Part shown: positions 7,403 through 15,212 of the stretch, piece after piece
Layout: every line of letters begins with the position of its first letter
How positions within the stretch are numbered: the stretch's first letter is position 1
Origin: JAFLCM01 sp964510955
GTDB taxonomy: Bacteria > Planctomycetota > Phycisphaerae > Phycisphaerales > UBA1924
Reading direction: 5' to 3'
DNA: 28,674 nucleotides
Assembly: GCA_964510955.1 (NCBI GenBank)
Contig: CAZEDW010000051.1
Coordinates: 1-28,674, forward strand
Made by a program: the position numbers and the translations under genes
The notes under the pieces: generated by a model
What the model was told of the DNA's origin: nothing
The model's database searches: none
What the model saw: only the letters and a program-made list of their open reading frames with translations

Positions 7403-8872
7403 CTACAGGAACAGCACGCTGAGCAGCACGAACACCGGCACCAGCACCGCCGCCGCCATCCCCATATAGCCGAAGAACCCCGGCATCTTCACGCCGCGCT
7501 CTTCAGCGATCGACTTCACCATGAAGTTCGGCCCGTTGCCGATGTAGGTGTTGGCGCCCATGAACACCGCGCCCAGCGAGACGGCCTCCAAGAGGTCGTG
7601 GCGGACCGACTCGCCGCCCAGCAGCGTGATCATCCTGGCCGACGGGTCCGACGGCGATGTGAGCGCCGTCTGGAAGAACACCGCGTAGGTCGGGGCGTTA
7701 TCGAGGAAACTCGACAGCCCGCCCGTGGCCCAGAAGAAGTGCCACGCCTTGCTGAGCCCCAGCTCGCCGCCGCGCTCGGTGAGAATCTCCAGGGGCACCT
7801 GCAGGGCGATGAAAATGCCGATGAACAGCGCCGCCACCTCGTTGATGGGGAAGAAGCTGAAGCGGTTGGCGTGGCGCAGGCCGCGCGGCGTGAAGGTGAA
7901 GCTCAGCCCCACCAGCACCAGCATCGCCCCCTCGCGCAGCAGCGGCGGCACGACCCACTGCGTGCCGGGCAGCACGCTCCCCGGCGCCAGCAGCGCCACC
8001 GCCAGCACCACGCCGATCAGCCACGCGAAGTTCAGCGTGCCCAGCAGCCGCAGCCGCTCGGGCTTGTCCACGTCCCGCGCCTCGGGCGGCTCTCGCCGGT
8101 ACAGCAGCGTGTCCCACGCCAGGTACACCACCAGCACGCAGCACAGCGTGAACAGCCACGGCTTCCAGAGTTCGAGCGTCCACAGGAACGGCACGCCTCG
8201 CAGGAACCCCAGGAATAGCGGCGGGTCGCCGATCGGCAGCATCGTGCCCCCGATGTTGGAGACGATGAAGATAAAGAACACCACCGTGTGGGCCCGGTGC
8301 TTCCGCTCGTAGTTCGCGTGCAGCAGCGGGCGGATGAGCAGGATCGACGCCCCCGTGGTCCCGATCAGGCTGGCGAGACTCCCGCCGACCAGCAGCAGCA
8401 TCGCGTTCGCGAACGGCGTGCAGGGCAGCCGCCCCGCCACCGCGATGCCGCCGGCGACGCAGTAGAGGCTGAACAGCATCACGATGAACGGCAGATACTC
8501 CCACAGCGCGTTGACCAGCGACCCGGCCGCGCCCGCCCAGCCCGGCGCCGTCAACGGCCCGTGCGCGTGCTGCCCCGGCGCCGTGGCCGGGTCCGAGAGC
8601 GTGAAGCCCATCGTCTGCATCACGCCGGCGCCGAAGTCGGTGTGCATGTGGACGCCGGTGTCCCGCGTCGCGTAATGCACCAGCACCGCGGCCGACGCCG
8701 CCAGCGACACCAGCAGCTTGTTGCGGTTGGAGTGCCACCAGTGCTCGGTGGCCTTGAACAGCGGCAGCAGCGCGACGCACAGCAGCAGGGCCACGAACGG
8801 CGCGCACCACCACACCGGCGGCGCACCGGCCCCCCCCGATCCGCCCGCCGCAATGACCCACAGCTCGCCCAT
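7403..8872 (-). CDS. NhaD-like sodium/proton antiporter (ion transporter superfamily)
   Basis: 489-residue polytopic membrane protein with roughly 12-14 hydrophobic segments. SNIGGTMLPIGDPPLFLG, LIGTTGASILLIRPLL, FLDNAPTYAVFF and GANTYIGNGPNF are typical of the NhaD/arsenite-permease branch of the ion-transporter superfamily, which exchanges Na+ (or other ions) for protons across the inner membrane. The two half-repeats carrying GTTGAS and GANTYIGNGPN are where the ion-binding loops sit in the family. ATG 8872 begins 2 nt after the stop of the upstream isomerase gene (TGATCATG), so the two genes form an operon and may be translationally coupled; an upstream GTG at 8902 is in frame but would overlap that gene. 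Ion specificity is not visible. Confidence 0.88.
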   Translation of the reverse strand: MGELWVIAAGGSGGAGAPPVWWCAPFVALLLCVALLPLFKATEHWWHSNRNKLLVSLAASAAVLVHYATRDTGVHMHTDFGAGVMQTMGFTLSDPATAPGQHAHGPLTAPGWAGAAGSLVNALWEYLPFIVMLFSLYCVAGGIAVAGRLPCTPFANAMLLLVGGSLASLIGTTGASILLIRPLLHANYERKHRAHTVVFFIFIVSNIGGTMLPIGDPPLFLGFLRGVPFLWTLELWKPWLFTLCCVLVVYLAWDTLLYRREPPEARDVDKPERLRLLGTLNFAWLIGVVLAVALLAPGSVLPGTQWVVPPLLREGAMLVLVGLSFTFTPRGLRHANRFSFFPINEVAALFIGIFIALQVPLEILTERGGELGLSKAWHFFWATGGLSSFLDNAPTYAVFFQTALTSPSDPSARMITLLGGESVRHDLLEAVSLGAVFMGANTYIGNGPNFMVKSIAEERGVKMPGFFGYMGMAAAVLVPVFVLLSVLFL

Positions 8873-8874
8873 GA

Positions 8875-9927
8875 TCACCGCCCCACTGTACCAACGCTCC
8901 ACGAGAGCGACGGGTCCAGGACCTTCACGCCCCCCCCGCCGGGGGGCGGTGCATCCTCAAGGACGCGCCGGGCCAGCTCATCCATCAGCAGCCGCTCCTG
9001 CCGCAGGCGCGCGTCGCGCTCCGATTCCGCCCGTACAGCCTCCCGCGCCGGAGGGTCTGCGGGGGTGACACGCTCATCGAGCCTCGCGATGACCGCCCCC
9101 GCGTCCACCAGAAGGACCGCGCTTGTCTGCCCCGGCGTCAGCGCCGCCAACGCCTCGCACAGCACCCGCGGGTACGACGGGTCCGCGGGGTTCACCGGCT
9201 CGATCACGCCGCCCCGCGCCGCCGACGCGTCCACCGACATCTCCGCGGCGACCCGCGAGAACTCCTCCCCGGCACGCACGCGGCCCAGCGCCCGCTCGCC
9301 CTCCTCCCGCGTCGGGCACACGATCACCCGCGCCCGGAACGACTCGCCGTGACGCAGGCGGTACGCCTGCTCGACCGCGCCCTCCGAGACGCTCACCCGC
9401 GGCTGCACCAGCGCCCGCAGCATGGCGTTCCGGCGCAGCAGCGCCGCCAGGCGGACCGGGCCCAGCCCGCGCTCGCGTCGCACCCGGTCCATCACACCTT
9501 CACCCCCGACCGTCTGTTCCAGCAGCGCCCGCTCGCGCCCCAGGGCCTCGTCGCCGATCACGACGCCTTCGCGCCGGCACCGCGCGCCCAGGCGGGCGTC
9601 CAGCACGGCCTCGTTCAGCGCCGTGGCGCCGGCGAGCTCCGCCAGCGGGGCCCGGAGCTGTTCCCACGTCACCGGCGAGCCGTCCACCACCGCGGCGGGG
9701 CGGTCGGCCATGGCCTCACCCGACCCGCCAAGGTACCGCTCCGCCCGGCGCAGACCACGCGCCGCACCGTCTGTCTCGGTCGTGGGAGCGCGGGTCGGGG
9801 AACACCCGGCCGTCCCGAGCATCAAACCCATTGGCGTACCGGCGACGACCAACGTTACGCCCCCAGCGCCGGCGCACATGCACCACCGCCGCAACCGACC
9901 GGCCCAGGCACGCGGATACGCTTCCAT
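8875..9927 (-). CDS. SurA/PpiC-like periplasmic peptidyl-prolyl isomerase, possible lipoprotein
   Basis: 350-residue protein with an N-terminal hydrophobic export signal ending LMLGTAGC; Cys42 could be lipidated, although Thr at -3 is a weak lipobox. A SurA-N-like helical region (about 78-175) precedes a parvulin domain (about 178-290) with VRAGEEFSRVAAEMSVDAS and RGGVIEPV, the usual PpiC landmarks. The role would be proline isomerisation and chaperoning of exported proteins. The C terminus has a PPPGGGG stretch encoded by a C/G-run that forms an inverted repeat near 8930-8948. ATG 9927 is chosen because the signal peptide starts there; the frame remains open further upstream but would cross into the divergent gene. 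It is first in a two-gene unit with the antiporter. Confidence 0.82.
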   Translation of the reverse strand: MEAYPRAWAGRLRRWCMCAGAGGVTLVVAGTPMGLMLGTAGCSPTRAPTTETDGAARGLRRAERYLGGSGEAMADRPAAVVDGSPVTWEQLRAPLAELAGATALNEAVLDARLGARCRREGVVIGDEALGRERALLEQTVGGEGVMDRVRRERGLGPVRLAALLRRNAMLRALVQPRVSVSEGAVEQAYRLRHGESFRARVIVCPTREEGERALGRVRAGEEFSRVAAEMSVDASAARGGVIEPVNPADPSYPRVLCEALAALTPGQTSAVLLVDAGAVIARLDERVTPADPPAREAVRAESERDARLRQERLLMDELARRVLEDAPPPGGGGVKVLDPSLSWSVGTVGR

Positions 9928-9993
9928 CCCCGCATCGGACGCGCCGGGCGCCCGCCCGTCAAGCGGCGCCCGCCTCGGGCCGAATAACCACAG

Positions 9994-11109
9994 GTGAGCA
10001 ACCAGGATCCAAACCCGCCCGACGCAGACGCCCCCATCCCGCTGGAGGGCGAAGCGCCCGCGCCCGCCCGCACCCACGCCCCCGCCCCCGCCCCCGAGGC
10101 CCCGCGCGTGCTGTGCCCCTATTGCGGCCACATCCAGCCCGTGACCGCCCGGTGCGTCCAGTGCAAGGGACTCTTCGACGCCGAGTCTCGCCAGGCCACC
10201 CAGAACGCGATGGGCCCGTGGTTCGTCCGCAACGAAGCGGCCCCGTACCACCCCGGCTGCTCCTACGCCACGCTCAAGGACCTGGTCCGGCGCGGGCGCA
10301 TTACCCGCGAGACCATCCTGCGAGGCCCCACCACGCGCCAGTTCTGGGGCATGGCCGCCAACACGCCCGGTGTCGCCGTGCTGCTGGGCGAGTGCCACGC
10401 CTGTCACCAGGCGGCCAACGAAGACCAGTATCTCTGCGCCGGCTGCGGCGTCGTGCTCCAGCCCCGGCACGATCGTCAGCACCTGGGCCTGGGCGCCGTC
10501 CGCACCGTGACGGCGCCGGCCCCCCACCCGCCCGTCGCGCCGTCAGCGCCGGTGCCGAGCATCGCGCCAGACGCCTACTCCGCCGCTGGCCCGACGCCCT
10601 CATCAGCCCCGGGCACGGCGTTCGAGCCGGCCGTTTCGGGCTTCGCCGCCAGCGCCCTCGCCCGGCGCACGCGGCGCGACCGGGCGCGCCAGACGCTGCT
10701 TGTTCTGGCGACGGCGGCCATGGTGGTCGCCGTCGGCGTGATGGTGGCGATCGTGCTCACTCGCTCGCCGCGTCCGCCCGCCAGAGCAGACGCCGCGACC
10801 GCGCCCTCCAAGCCAGAGCCCGTGCCGCTCGGCGTTCGTTTCGCCGTCGAACTCGAAGAAGCCAAGCGTCTCAGCGCCGGCCCGGCGCCGGATCAGAGCA
10901 ATGCCCTCTCCATCCTGCGCAAGGTCCGCGCCCAGGTGCCCGATGCGCCCGAGAACACCGCGTTCGCCACGGCGCTCGACGACCTGATCGCCAAGCTCCG
11001 CGCCCGGATCGACGATGAAAAGCTCAACGACCTGCTCACCGGCACGCCGGCGTCCGGCTCTCAGCCCGCCGACCCGAACGCCGCCTCGCCCTCGGGCGAT
11101 CCCAGGTAA
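9994..11109 (+). CDS. membrane protein with zinc ribbons and a GYF-like domain
   Basis: 371 residues from GTG 9994. After a Pro/Ala-rich N terminus comes a zinc ribbon with Cys 41, 44, 54 and 57, then a GYF_2-like segment (about 74-132, beginning GPWFVR and ending in a hydrophobic strand), then a second Cys set at 134, 137, 148 and 151. A long Pro/Ala linker leads to one transmembrane helix (about 234-255), and a helical domain of about 90 residues follows. GYF_2 domains usually sit on the cytoplasmic side of single-pass proteins and bind peptides; that places the C-terminal part in the periplasm (inference). The last 49 nt overlap the end of the oppositely oriented Nudix gene. The start has no Shine-Dalgarno. 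Partner proteins are unknown. Confidence 0.87.
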   Translation: MSNQDPNPPDADAPIPLEGEAPAPARTHAPAPAPEAPRVLCPYCGHIQPVTARCVQCKGLFDAESRQATQNAMGPWFVRNEAAPYHPGCSYATLKDLVRRGRITRETILRGPTTRQFWGMAANTPGVAVLLGECHACHQAANEDQYLCAGCGVVLQPRHDRQHLGLGAVRTVTAPAPHPPVAPSAPVPSIAPDAYSAAGPTPSSAPGTAFEPAVSGFAASALARRTRRDRARQTLLVLATAAMVVAVGVMVAIVLTRSPRPPARADAATAPSKPEPVPLGVRFAVELEEAKRLSAGPAPDQSNALSILRKVRAQVPDAPENTAFATALDDLIAKLRARIDDEKLNDLLTGTPASGSQPADPNAASPSGDPR

Positions 11110-11531
11110 CGCAGCAGCGACGTGACAACACGCACGTTCGCCGGCAAGAACTCGTCCCAGGGCAGCGCGCTCAGTCGAACCCAGGCGTGCTCGGCCACGT
11201 GCAGGTTCCTCGGAGCCTGCGAGTGCGCCGCGAGCCGCGCCACGCACGTGTGCAGACGAACCGTCGCGTGCTCGTAGACGTGCACGATCGCACCGAGCAC
11301 CGCGACCACCTCAACCACCACGCCCAGTTCCTCGAACGCCTCGCGCGCCGCGGCCATCGCCGGCGTCTCCCCCGCCTCGAACTTGCCCCCCGGCAACTCC
11401 CAATACCCGGCGTACGGCGTGTTCGTGAGTCGTTTGGTAATCAACAGGTCGTAGCGGTCCGCCGTACCAGCACCACCCATGGGGCCGGGGCCGATCACCC
11501 GCCGCGGGATCGCCACGACGGCCACGTCCAA
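11061..11531 (-). CDS. Nudix hydrolase, MutT-like
   Basis: Nudix hydrolase (about 156 aa from TTG 11531). The full Nudix box GX5EX7REUXEEXGU is present: GKFEAGE, then TPAMAAA, then REAFEELGV, preceded by the strand YWELPGG. Such proteins hydrolyse nucleoside diphosphates linked to another group; WELPGGK plus the small size suggest the MutT/8-oxo-dGTP class. The start is uncertain: the frame is open to TTG 11615, with candidates at TTG 11582, TTG 11531 and GTG 11525. The domain begins at LDVAVVAIPRR, and a promoter with a perfect TTGACA lies at 11597-11625, which would put 11615 within the promoter. The last 49 nt overlap the convergent GYF-like gene. Confidence 0.9.
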   Translation of the reverse strand: MDVAVVAIPRRVIGPGPMGGAGTADRYDLLITKRLTNTPYAGYWELPGGKFEAGETPAMAAAREAFEELGVVVEVVAVLGAIVHVYEHATVRLHTCVARLAAHSQAPRNLHVAEHAWVRLSALPWDEFLPANVRVVTSLLRYLGSPEGEAAFGSAG

Positions 11532-11596
11532 AGGCGGTTTGGAGTCATTTTTTTGGGGGCTGGAATTGCCGGTGATTTTCAAGGTTGATGATTGTA

Positions 11597-11625
11597 AATA
11601 CTTTAACCACAGCAATTTATGTCAA
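11597..11625 (-). promoter_or_regulatory. candidate sigma-70-type promoter for the Nudix gene
   Basis: On the minus strand a perfect TTGACA (11625-11620) is followed, after 17 nt, by AGTATT (11602-11597). The stretch is strikingly AT-rich for this genome. GATTGTAAAT and ATTTA(TGT)CAATC around it form an interrupted inverted repeat (11590-11627) that could be an operator. Confidence 0.5.
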
Positions 11626-11876
11626 TCAGTCCCGACGCGTTTCGAGCGTTGACGACCGTCGTCAGGCGACTACCGTTCGGGGCCGCCGGCTGCCCTCATC
11701 CGCAACCGGCGCGCCCAATCACGTCGTTCGCGGCGAAACAACGCCGTGGCATTCCGCCGGTCGGGAATCGGAGCTCCCGACCGGTGGTTTTCTTTTTGTC
11801 GTGCCGCGCTGTTCATCCACGCACCGCGTCAGTTGATGCGAACGTGCGCGCATCGCGCGGCGATCAGTCATGGAAC
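11626..11876. other. intergenic region between the Nudix gene and mqnA
   Basis: About 345 nt lie between the preferred Nudix start and the mqnA stop. I find no protein-like frame. It contains the AT-rich Nudix promoter at one side and a plus-strand intrinsic terminator (11757-11797) at the other; the roughly 130 nt between them is GC-rich and unassigned. Confidence 0.35.
11757..11797 (+). terminator. strong intrinsic terminator on the plus strand, orphan
   Basis: CCGGTCGGGA (11757-11766) and TCCCGACCGG (11775-11784) form a perfect 10-bp stem with an 8-nt loop, followed by TGG and TTTTCTTTTT (11788-11797). The nearest plus-strand gene upstream ends 650 nt away at 11109, with an opposite-strand gene in between, so it may belong to a small RNA. 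It could in addition fold after the minus-strand mqnA gene, but no U-run follows on that strand. Confidence 0.7.
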
Positions 11877-12782
11877 TCACGCGATCTCGCGCCACACGCC
11901 GGCGCGCCGACGAGAGATCACGCCATGCTTCAGCGCCAGGTCAAAGAACCGTTCCACCGCTTCGCGGTGCGCCGGCGTGACGCCGTACTGGAGCAGTTCA
12001 TCGACGTAGCGGTGCGCCAGATCCGCGGGCCATCCGCGTGCGCCGGCCTTCTGCTCGACGATCCAACCCAGCCGCGTGGCGTTGTGCCGGCGCTGGCGGT
12101 CGAGCACCCGCGCCGCGTTCACGATCCGCTCGTCGCCGGCGTCCGAAGCCCGGCACATCCACACCGCGTACACGAACGGCAGCCCCGTCAACTGCTTCCA
12201 CGCCTCGCCCAGGTCGATCTGGTGCGGGTACCGCGACGCGGGCGGCGAGTCCGTCACCACTTTGTCGCCGATCAGCAGCAGCGTCTCGGGCCACGGCTCC
12301 ACCGCCGAACGACCGCGCGCCGCCTCCCGCTCGGCGTGGTGGCGCTCGACGTCGAACTCCACCACGCTCGGGCGCACGCCGTAACGCTCCGCGAGGATGA
12401 TCCGCGCCAGCGCCACCGACGTGTGGCTGTCGGCGTCGGCGTGCAGCTCGCGGATCGATCCGGGGGGCACCGCCGAGAACAGCCTCACCGTCAGCGTCGC
12501 CCCGTCGCAGCCGATCATCCCCGCCGGCAACATCGCCAGCCCGCCGGGAACCGCGGCTCGCTGAAAATCGACCAGCGATACCAGCCCTAGTTCGATCGTC
12601 CCCTCCGCCAGCAGGTCGACCAGCCTGGCCGGGGCAGTCAGCGTCAGGCGGAAACCCCGCAGCTTCCCCAGCCCCTCGATGAGCGGCAGCGTATTGAGAT
12701 AGCTCACGCACCCCAGCCGGACAGGCGTTTGCTCAGCACCGGCGTCGGGGTGGTCGATGATGGAGGAGGCTTTCGTGCTCAC
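11877..12782 (-). CDS. mqnA: chorismate dehydratase, menaquinone biosynthesis (futalosine pathway)
   Basis: 301-residue MqnA, which dehydrates chorismate to 3-enolpyruvoyl-benzoate, the first committed step of the futalosine route to menaquinone. Direct evidence: the N-terminal VRLGCVSYLNTLPLIEGL motif typical of MqnA, the two-lobe periplasmic-binding-protein-like fold signature (LGLVSLVDFQ, LLIGDKVV), and the C-terminal AHREAVERFFDLALKHGVI. The length is normal. GTG 12782 is the start; it lies 6 nt after TACGAT with no Shine-Dalgarno. It is divergent from the acyltransferase gene, with 24 nt between starts. No other mqn gene is in the window. Menaquinone would serve the respiratory complex I whose NuoG subunit is encoded just beyond. 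Confidence 0.92.
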   Translation of the reverse strand: MSTKASSIIDHPDAGAEQTPVRLGCVSYLNTLPLIEGLGKLRGFRLTLTAPARLVDLLAEGTIELGLVSLVDFQRAAVPGGLAMLPAGMIGCDGATLTVRLFSAVPPGSIRELHADADSHTSVALARIILAERYGVRPSVVEFDVERHHAEREAARGRSAVEPWPETLLLIGDKVVTDSPPASRYPHQIDLGEAWKQLTGLPFVYAVWMCRASDAGDERIVNAARVLDRQRRHNATRLGWIVEQKAGARGWPADLAHRYVDELLQYGVTPAHREAVERFFDLALKHGVISRRRAGVWREIA

Positions 12783-12806
12783 GCCCGGATCGTAGCGTTC
12801 TGATCC
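12783..12806. promoter_or_regulatory. 24-bp divergent promoter region, mqnA / acyltransferase
   Basis: Only 24 bp separate GTG 12782 (minus) and ATG 12807 (plus). TACGAT (12794-12789, minus) is 6 nt before the mqnA start and TAGCGT (12793-12798, plus) is 8 nt before the acyltransferase start, so the two -10-like boxes overlap in opposite orientation. Neither gene has a Shine-Dalgarno. Confidence 0.4.
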
Positions 12807-13439
12807 ATGCCCGAATCCCCCTCCAACCACCTCGTCCTGCTCGCCGGCGGCGGGCACGCGCTCGTGGTCGCCGAGGCCGCCTTCGACGCCGGCTGGGCCG
12901 TCGCCGGCTTCTATGACGACCGCGCCGATGCGCCCCTCGCGTCCCTCGCCCCCCACCTGGGCCCCATGAGCCGCGCCACCGCCGAGGCGCTCGCGGGCCG
13001 CCCCGCCATGCTCTGCGTCGGCGACCTCGCGGCGCGAGCCGCCCTGCTGCCCACCCTGTCCGCCTTCACGTGGGCCCGCGTGCGCCACCCCAGCGCCGTC
13101 GTCTCCAGGCGCGCCGACATCTCGCCCACCGGCGCCTACCTCGGCGCCCGCTGCGTGGTGAACATCCGCGCCAGGGTCGGCGACCACGCCATCATCAACA
13201 CCGGCGCCATCATCGAGCACGAGTGCGCCGTCGGCGCCAACAGCCACGTCGCCCCCGGCGCGATCCTGTGCGGCAGCGTCACCGTCGGCGACCACACCCT
13301 GATCGGCGCCGGCGCCCGCGTGATCCCGGGCGTCCGCATCGGCTCGCGGTGCGTGGTCGGCGCGGGGGCCGTGGTGGTGCGCGATGTGCCGGACGGGCTG
13401 ACGGTCATCGGGGTGCCGGGCCGGGCGATGCCGCGCTAG
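12807..13439 (+). CDS. NeuD/PglD-type sugar O/N-acyltransferase
   Basis: 210-residue cytoplasmic trimeric transferase of the PglD/NeuD family. The N-terminal part (about 8-95) has a Rossmann-like GGGHALVVAEAA followed by a substrate-binding region. The C-terminal half (about 100-205) is a left-handed beta-helix with hexapeptide repeats (VGDHAIINTGAIIEHE, VGANSHVAPGAILCG, IGSRCVVGAGAVV); in the family a His in the repeat segment (here within IIEHE, residue about 136) is the catalytic base. It would acetylate an amino or hydroxy sugar using acetyl-CoA. No nucleotide-sugar genes adjoin it, so the pathway (capsule, glycan or flagellin glycosylation) is open. It converges on nuoG with 13 nt between stops. 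Confidence 0.88.
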   Translation: MPESPSNHLVLLAGGGHALVVAEAAFDAGWAVAGFYDDRADAPLASLAPHLGPMSRATAEALAGRPAMLCVGDLAARAALLPTLSAFTWARVRHPSAVVSRRADISPTGAYLGARCVVNIRARVGDHAIINTGAIIEHECAVGANSHVAPGAILCGSVTVGDHTLIGAGARVIPGVRIGSRCVVGAGAVVVRDVPDGLTVIGVPGRAMPR

Positions 13440-13452
13440 CACGCCGCGACGC

Positions 13453-15135
13453 TCAAAGCTCCACCACCGCCACCTCCGCCTCCTGCTTCGCCGCCACCGT
13501 CGGATAGTGCACATCTGTCTCGAAGACGCTCAGCGCGCCCCCGGGGGCGGCCTCGCCGGCCATCTCCCGGCGCACGTCCGCGGCGTTGAACACCTCCGCA
13601 CGAGACACCCCCGCCAGCAGCGCCAGCACGTCCAGCGCGACCTGCCCCTCGGCGCGCGCCCCCTCGCTCACCGGGATCGCCTGCTCGAACGCCTGCAACC
13701 GCCCCTTGGCGTTCTCGAACGTGCCGGCCTTCTCGGCCCACGTCGCCCCCGGCAGCACGATGTTCGCCGACTGCGTGAGCCTGCTCGGCAGCGTGTCGAT
13801 CACCGCCGTGAAAGCGCCGGCCGACATCGCCCCCGCGACCGCCGCCGCGAAGTCCGGCGTCACCCAATCGCTGGGGAAGTTGCCGGTCAGAATCACCGCC
13901 CCGATCTCGCTCGAAGAGCCCTTCTTGAGCGACGCGGCGAGGTCCTCGAAGGTCATGGGGGCGGCGCCGCCGACGGCCTCCAGCACCCGGCGCACGCCGC
14001 GCGCGTTCGGGCACTTCTCGGCGTACACCGTGTACCCACCGGGGAATGTCTTGTCGGCCCCGCTGCGCGGCACCGGCCCCACGGCGAACACAGCCCGCGG
14101 GTCCAGCTTCCGTGCCAGCTTCGCCAAGAGGTACGCCTCCTCGCACGAGAGCATCGGCGAGACCATCAGCGCCAGCCGCTTGCCGCCAGCCACCGCCAAC
14201 CGCACCCCCTCCACCAGCTCCGCGTACGCCCGGGCCAACTCGCACTCCGCCCGCTTGCCGAACTTGACGTGCGTCGCCGACTTCAGGCGGTCGGGGCTGT
14301 GCACGAACTTCCAGCCGTAGCGGATCTCGTCGCTGATCCACCACTTGTTGACCTCAGGGTTATCGCGCGGCTTGACGCGGTACACCTTCCCCTCGTTGTG
14401 CTCGATCAGGATGTTGTCGCCGCTGGCGGTGATCCCATCGATGCTCGGCGTGCTCTTGAGGAACCACACCCGCTGCGTAAACAGGAAATCCTTGTCCAGG
14501 AGCGCCCCCACCGGGCACAGGTCGATCACATTGGCCGACAGCTCGTTGTCCAGCGCCACACCCGGGAACACGTCGATCTGCTCGGCGTTGCCGCGCCCCT
14601 CGACCATCAACTCCGCCGTGCCCGAGACCTCGCGCGTGAACCGCACGCACCGCGTGCACATGATGCAGCGGTCCGAGTAGAGATAGACGTGGGGGCCGAG
14701 GTCCTTCTTGGGCTGCTTGACCTTGGTCTCCTCGAAGCGGGAGACGCCGCGCCCGTACTCGTAGCTGTAGTCCTGCAGCGAGCACTCGCCCGCCTGGTCG
14801 CACACCGGGCAGTCCAAGGGGTGATTGATGAGCAGGTACTCCATCACCGCCTTCTGGTTCTGGATGGCCTTGGGCGAGTCGGTGTAGACCACCATGCCGT
14901 CGGTGCACGCGGTCTGGCATGTGGGCAGCAGCTTGCCCATCGACTCGAGCTTGTTGTTGTTCCGCGGGTTGGGCGCCCAGCACTCGGCCAGGCAGATGCG
15001 GCACGAGGCCACGATGGACAGACCGGGGTGGTAGCAGTACTGCGGGATGGCCAGCCCGTTGGCATTGGCCACGTCCAGGATCATCTGGCCGGGCTTGAAG
15101 TCGCAGGGTTTGCCGTTGATGGTGATTTGGGGCAT
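13453..15135 (-). CDS. nuoG: NADH-quinone oxidoreductase subunit G (solitary, short form)
   Basis: 560-residue iron-sulphur subunit of complex I. All N-terminal ligands are present: [2Fe-2S] Cys 34, 45, 48 and 73; the His-ligated [4Fe-4S] set His105, Cys109, 112 and 118; and [4Fe-4S] Cys 157, 160, 163 and 207. After the cluster domain a molybdopterin-oxidoreductase-like domain follows (about 215-530, with NIVLPGATWAEKAGTFEN), which has no cofactor in complex I. At 560 aa it is shorter than the roughly 900-aa E. coli protein but in line with compact NuoG forms. ATG 15135 is the first in frame and fits the family N terminus. Unusually, no other nuo gene is adjacent; the flanking genes are on the opposite strand. 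A TACGAT box lies about 27 nt upstream of the start. Confidence 0.93.
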   Translation of the reverse strand: MPQITINGKPCDFKPGQMILDVANANGLAIPQYCYHPGLSIVASCRICLAECWAPNPRNNNKLESMGKLLPTCQTACTDGMVVYTDSPKAIQNQKAVMEYLLINHPLDCPVCDQAGECSLQDYSYEYGRGVSRFEETKVKQPKKDLGPHVYLYSDRCIMCTRCVRFTREVSGTAELMVEGRGNAEQIDVFPGVALDNELSANVIDLCPVGALLDKDFLFTQRVWFLKSTPSIDGITASGDNILIEHNEGKVYRVKPRDNPEVNKWWISDEIRYGWKFVHSPDRLKSATHVKFGKRAECELARAYAELVEGVRLAVAGGKRLALMVSPMLSCEEAYLLAKLARKLDPRAVFAVGPVPRSGADKTFPGGYTVYAEKCPNARGVRRVLEAVGGAAPMTFEDLAASLKKGSSSEIGAVILTGNFPSDWVTPDFAAAVAGAMSAGAFTAVIDTLPSRLTQSANIVLPGATWAEKAGTFENAKGRLQAFEQAIPVSEGARAEGQVALDVLALLAGVSRAEVFNAADVRREMAGEAAPGGALSVFETDVHYPTVAAKQEAEVAVVEL

Positions 15136-15201
15136 GGCTGTGCGGGACGAGGAGTGAGGAGAGCATCGTACTGCGCCCGGACTGGTGCTTCTCCGCCCTG
15201 C

Positions 15202-15207
15202 GATAAT
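15202..15207 (+). promoter_or_regulatory. -10-like box GATAAT before the sigma-like membrane protein gene
   Basis: GATAAT (five of six matches to TATAAT) ends 5 nt before GTG 15213. No ribosome site fits between them, suggesting a leaderless mRNA. Confidence 0.4.
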
Positions 15208-15212
15208 CCCCC

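Noticed and set aside
5762..8218. Long plus-strand open frame crossing an intergenic region and the antiporter gene
   Set aside because: Arg-rich shadow of the real genes in other frames, crossing the end of one gene and the antisense of another.
15150..15165. GAGGAGTGAGGAG as ribosome site for the gene at 15213
   Set aside because: It is almost 50 nt from the GTG and therefore too far to act as Shine-Dalgarno.
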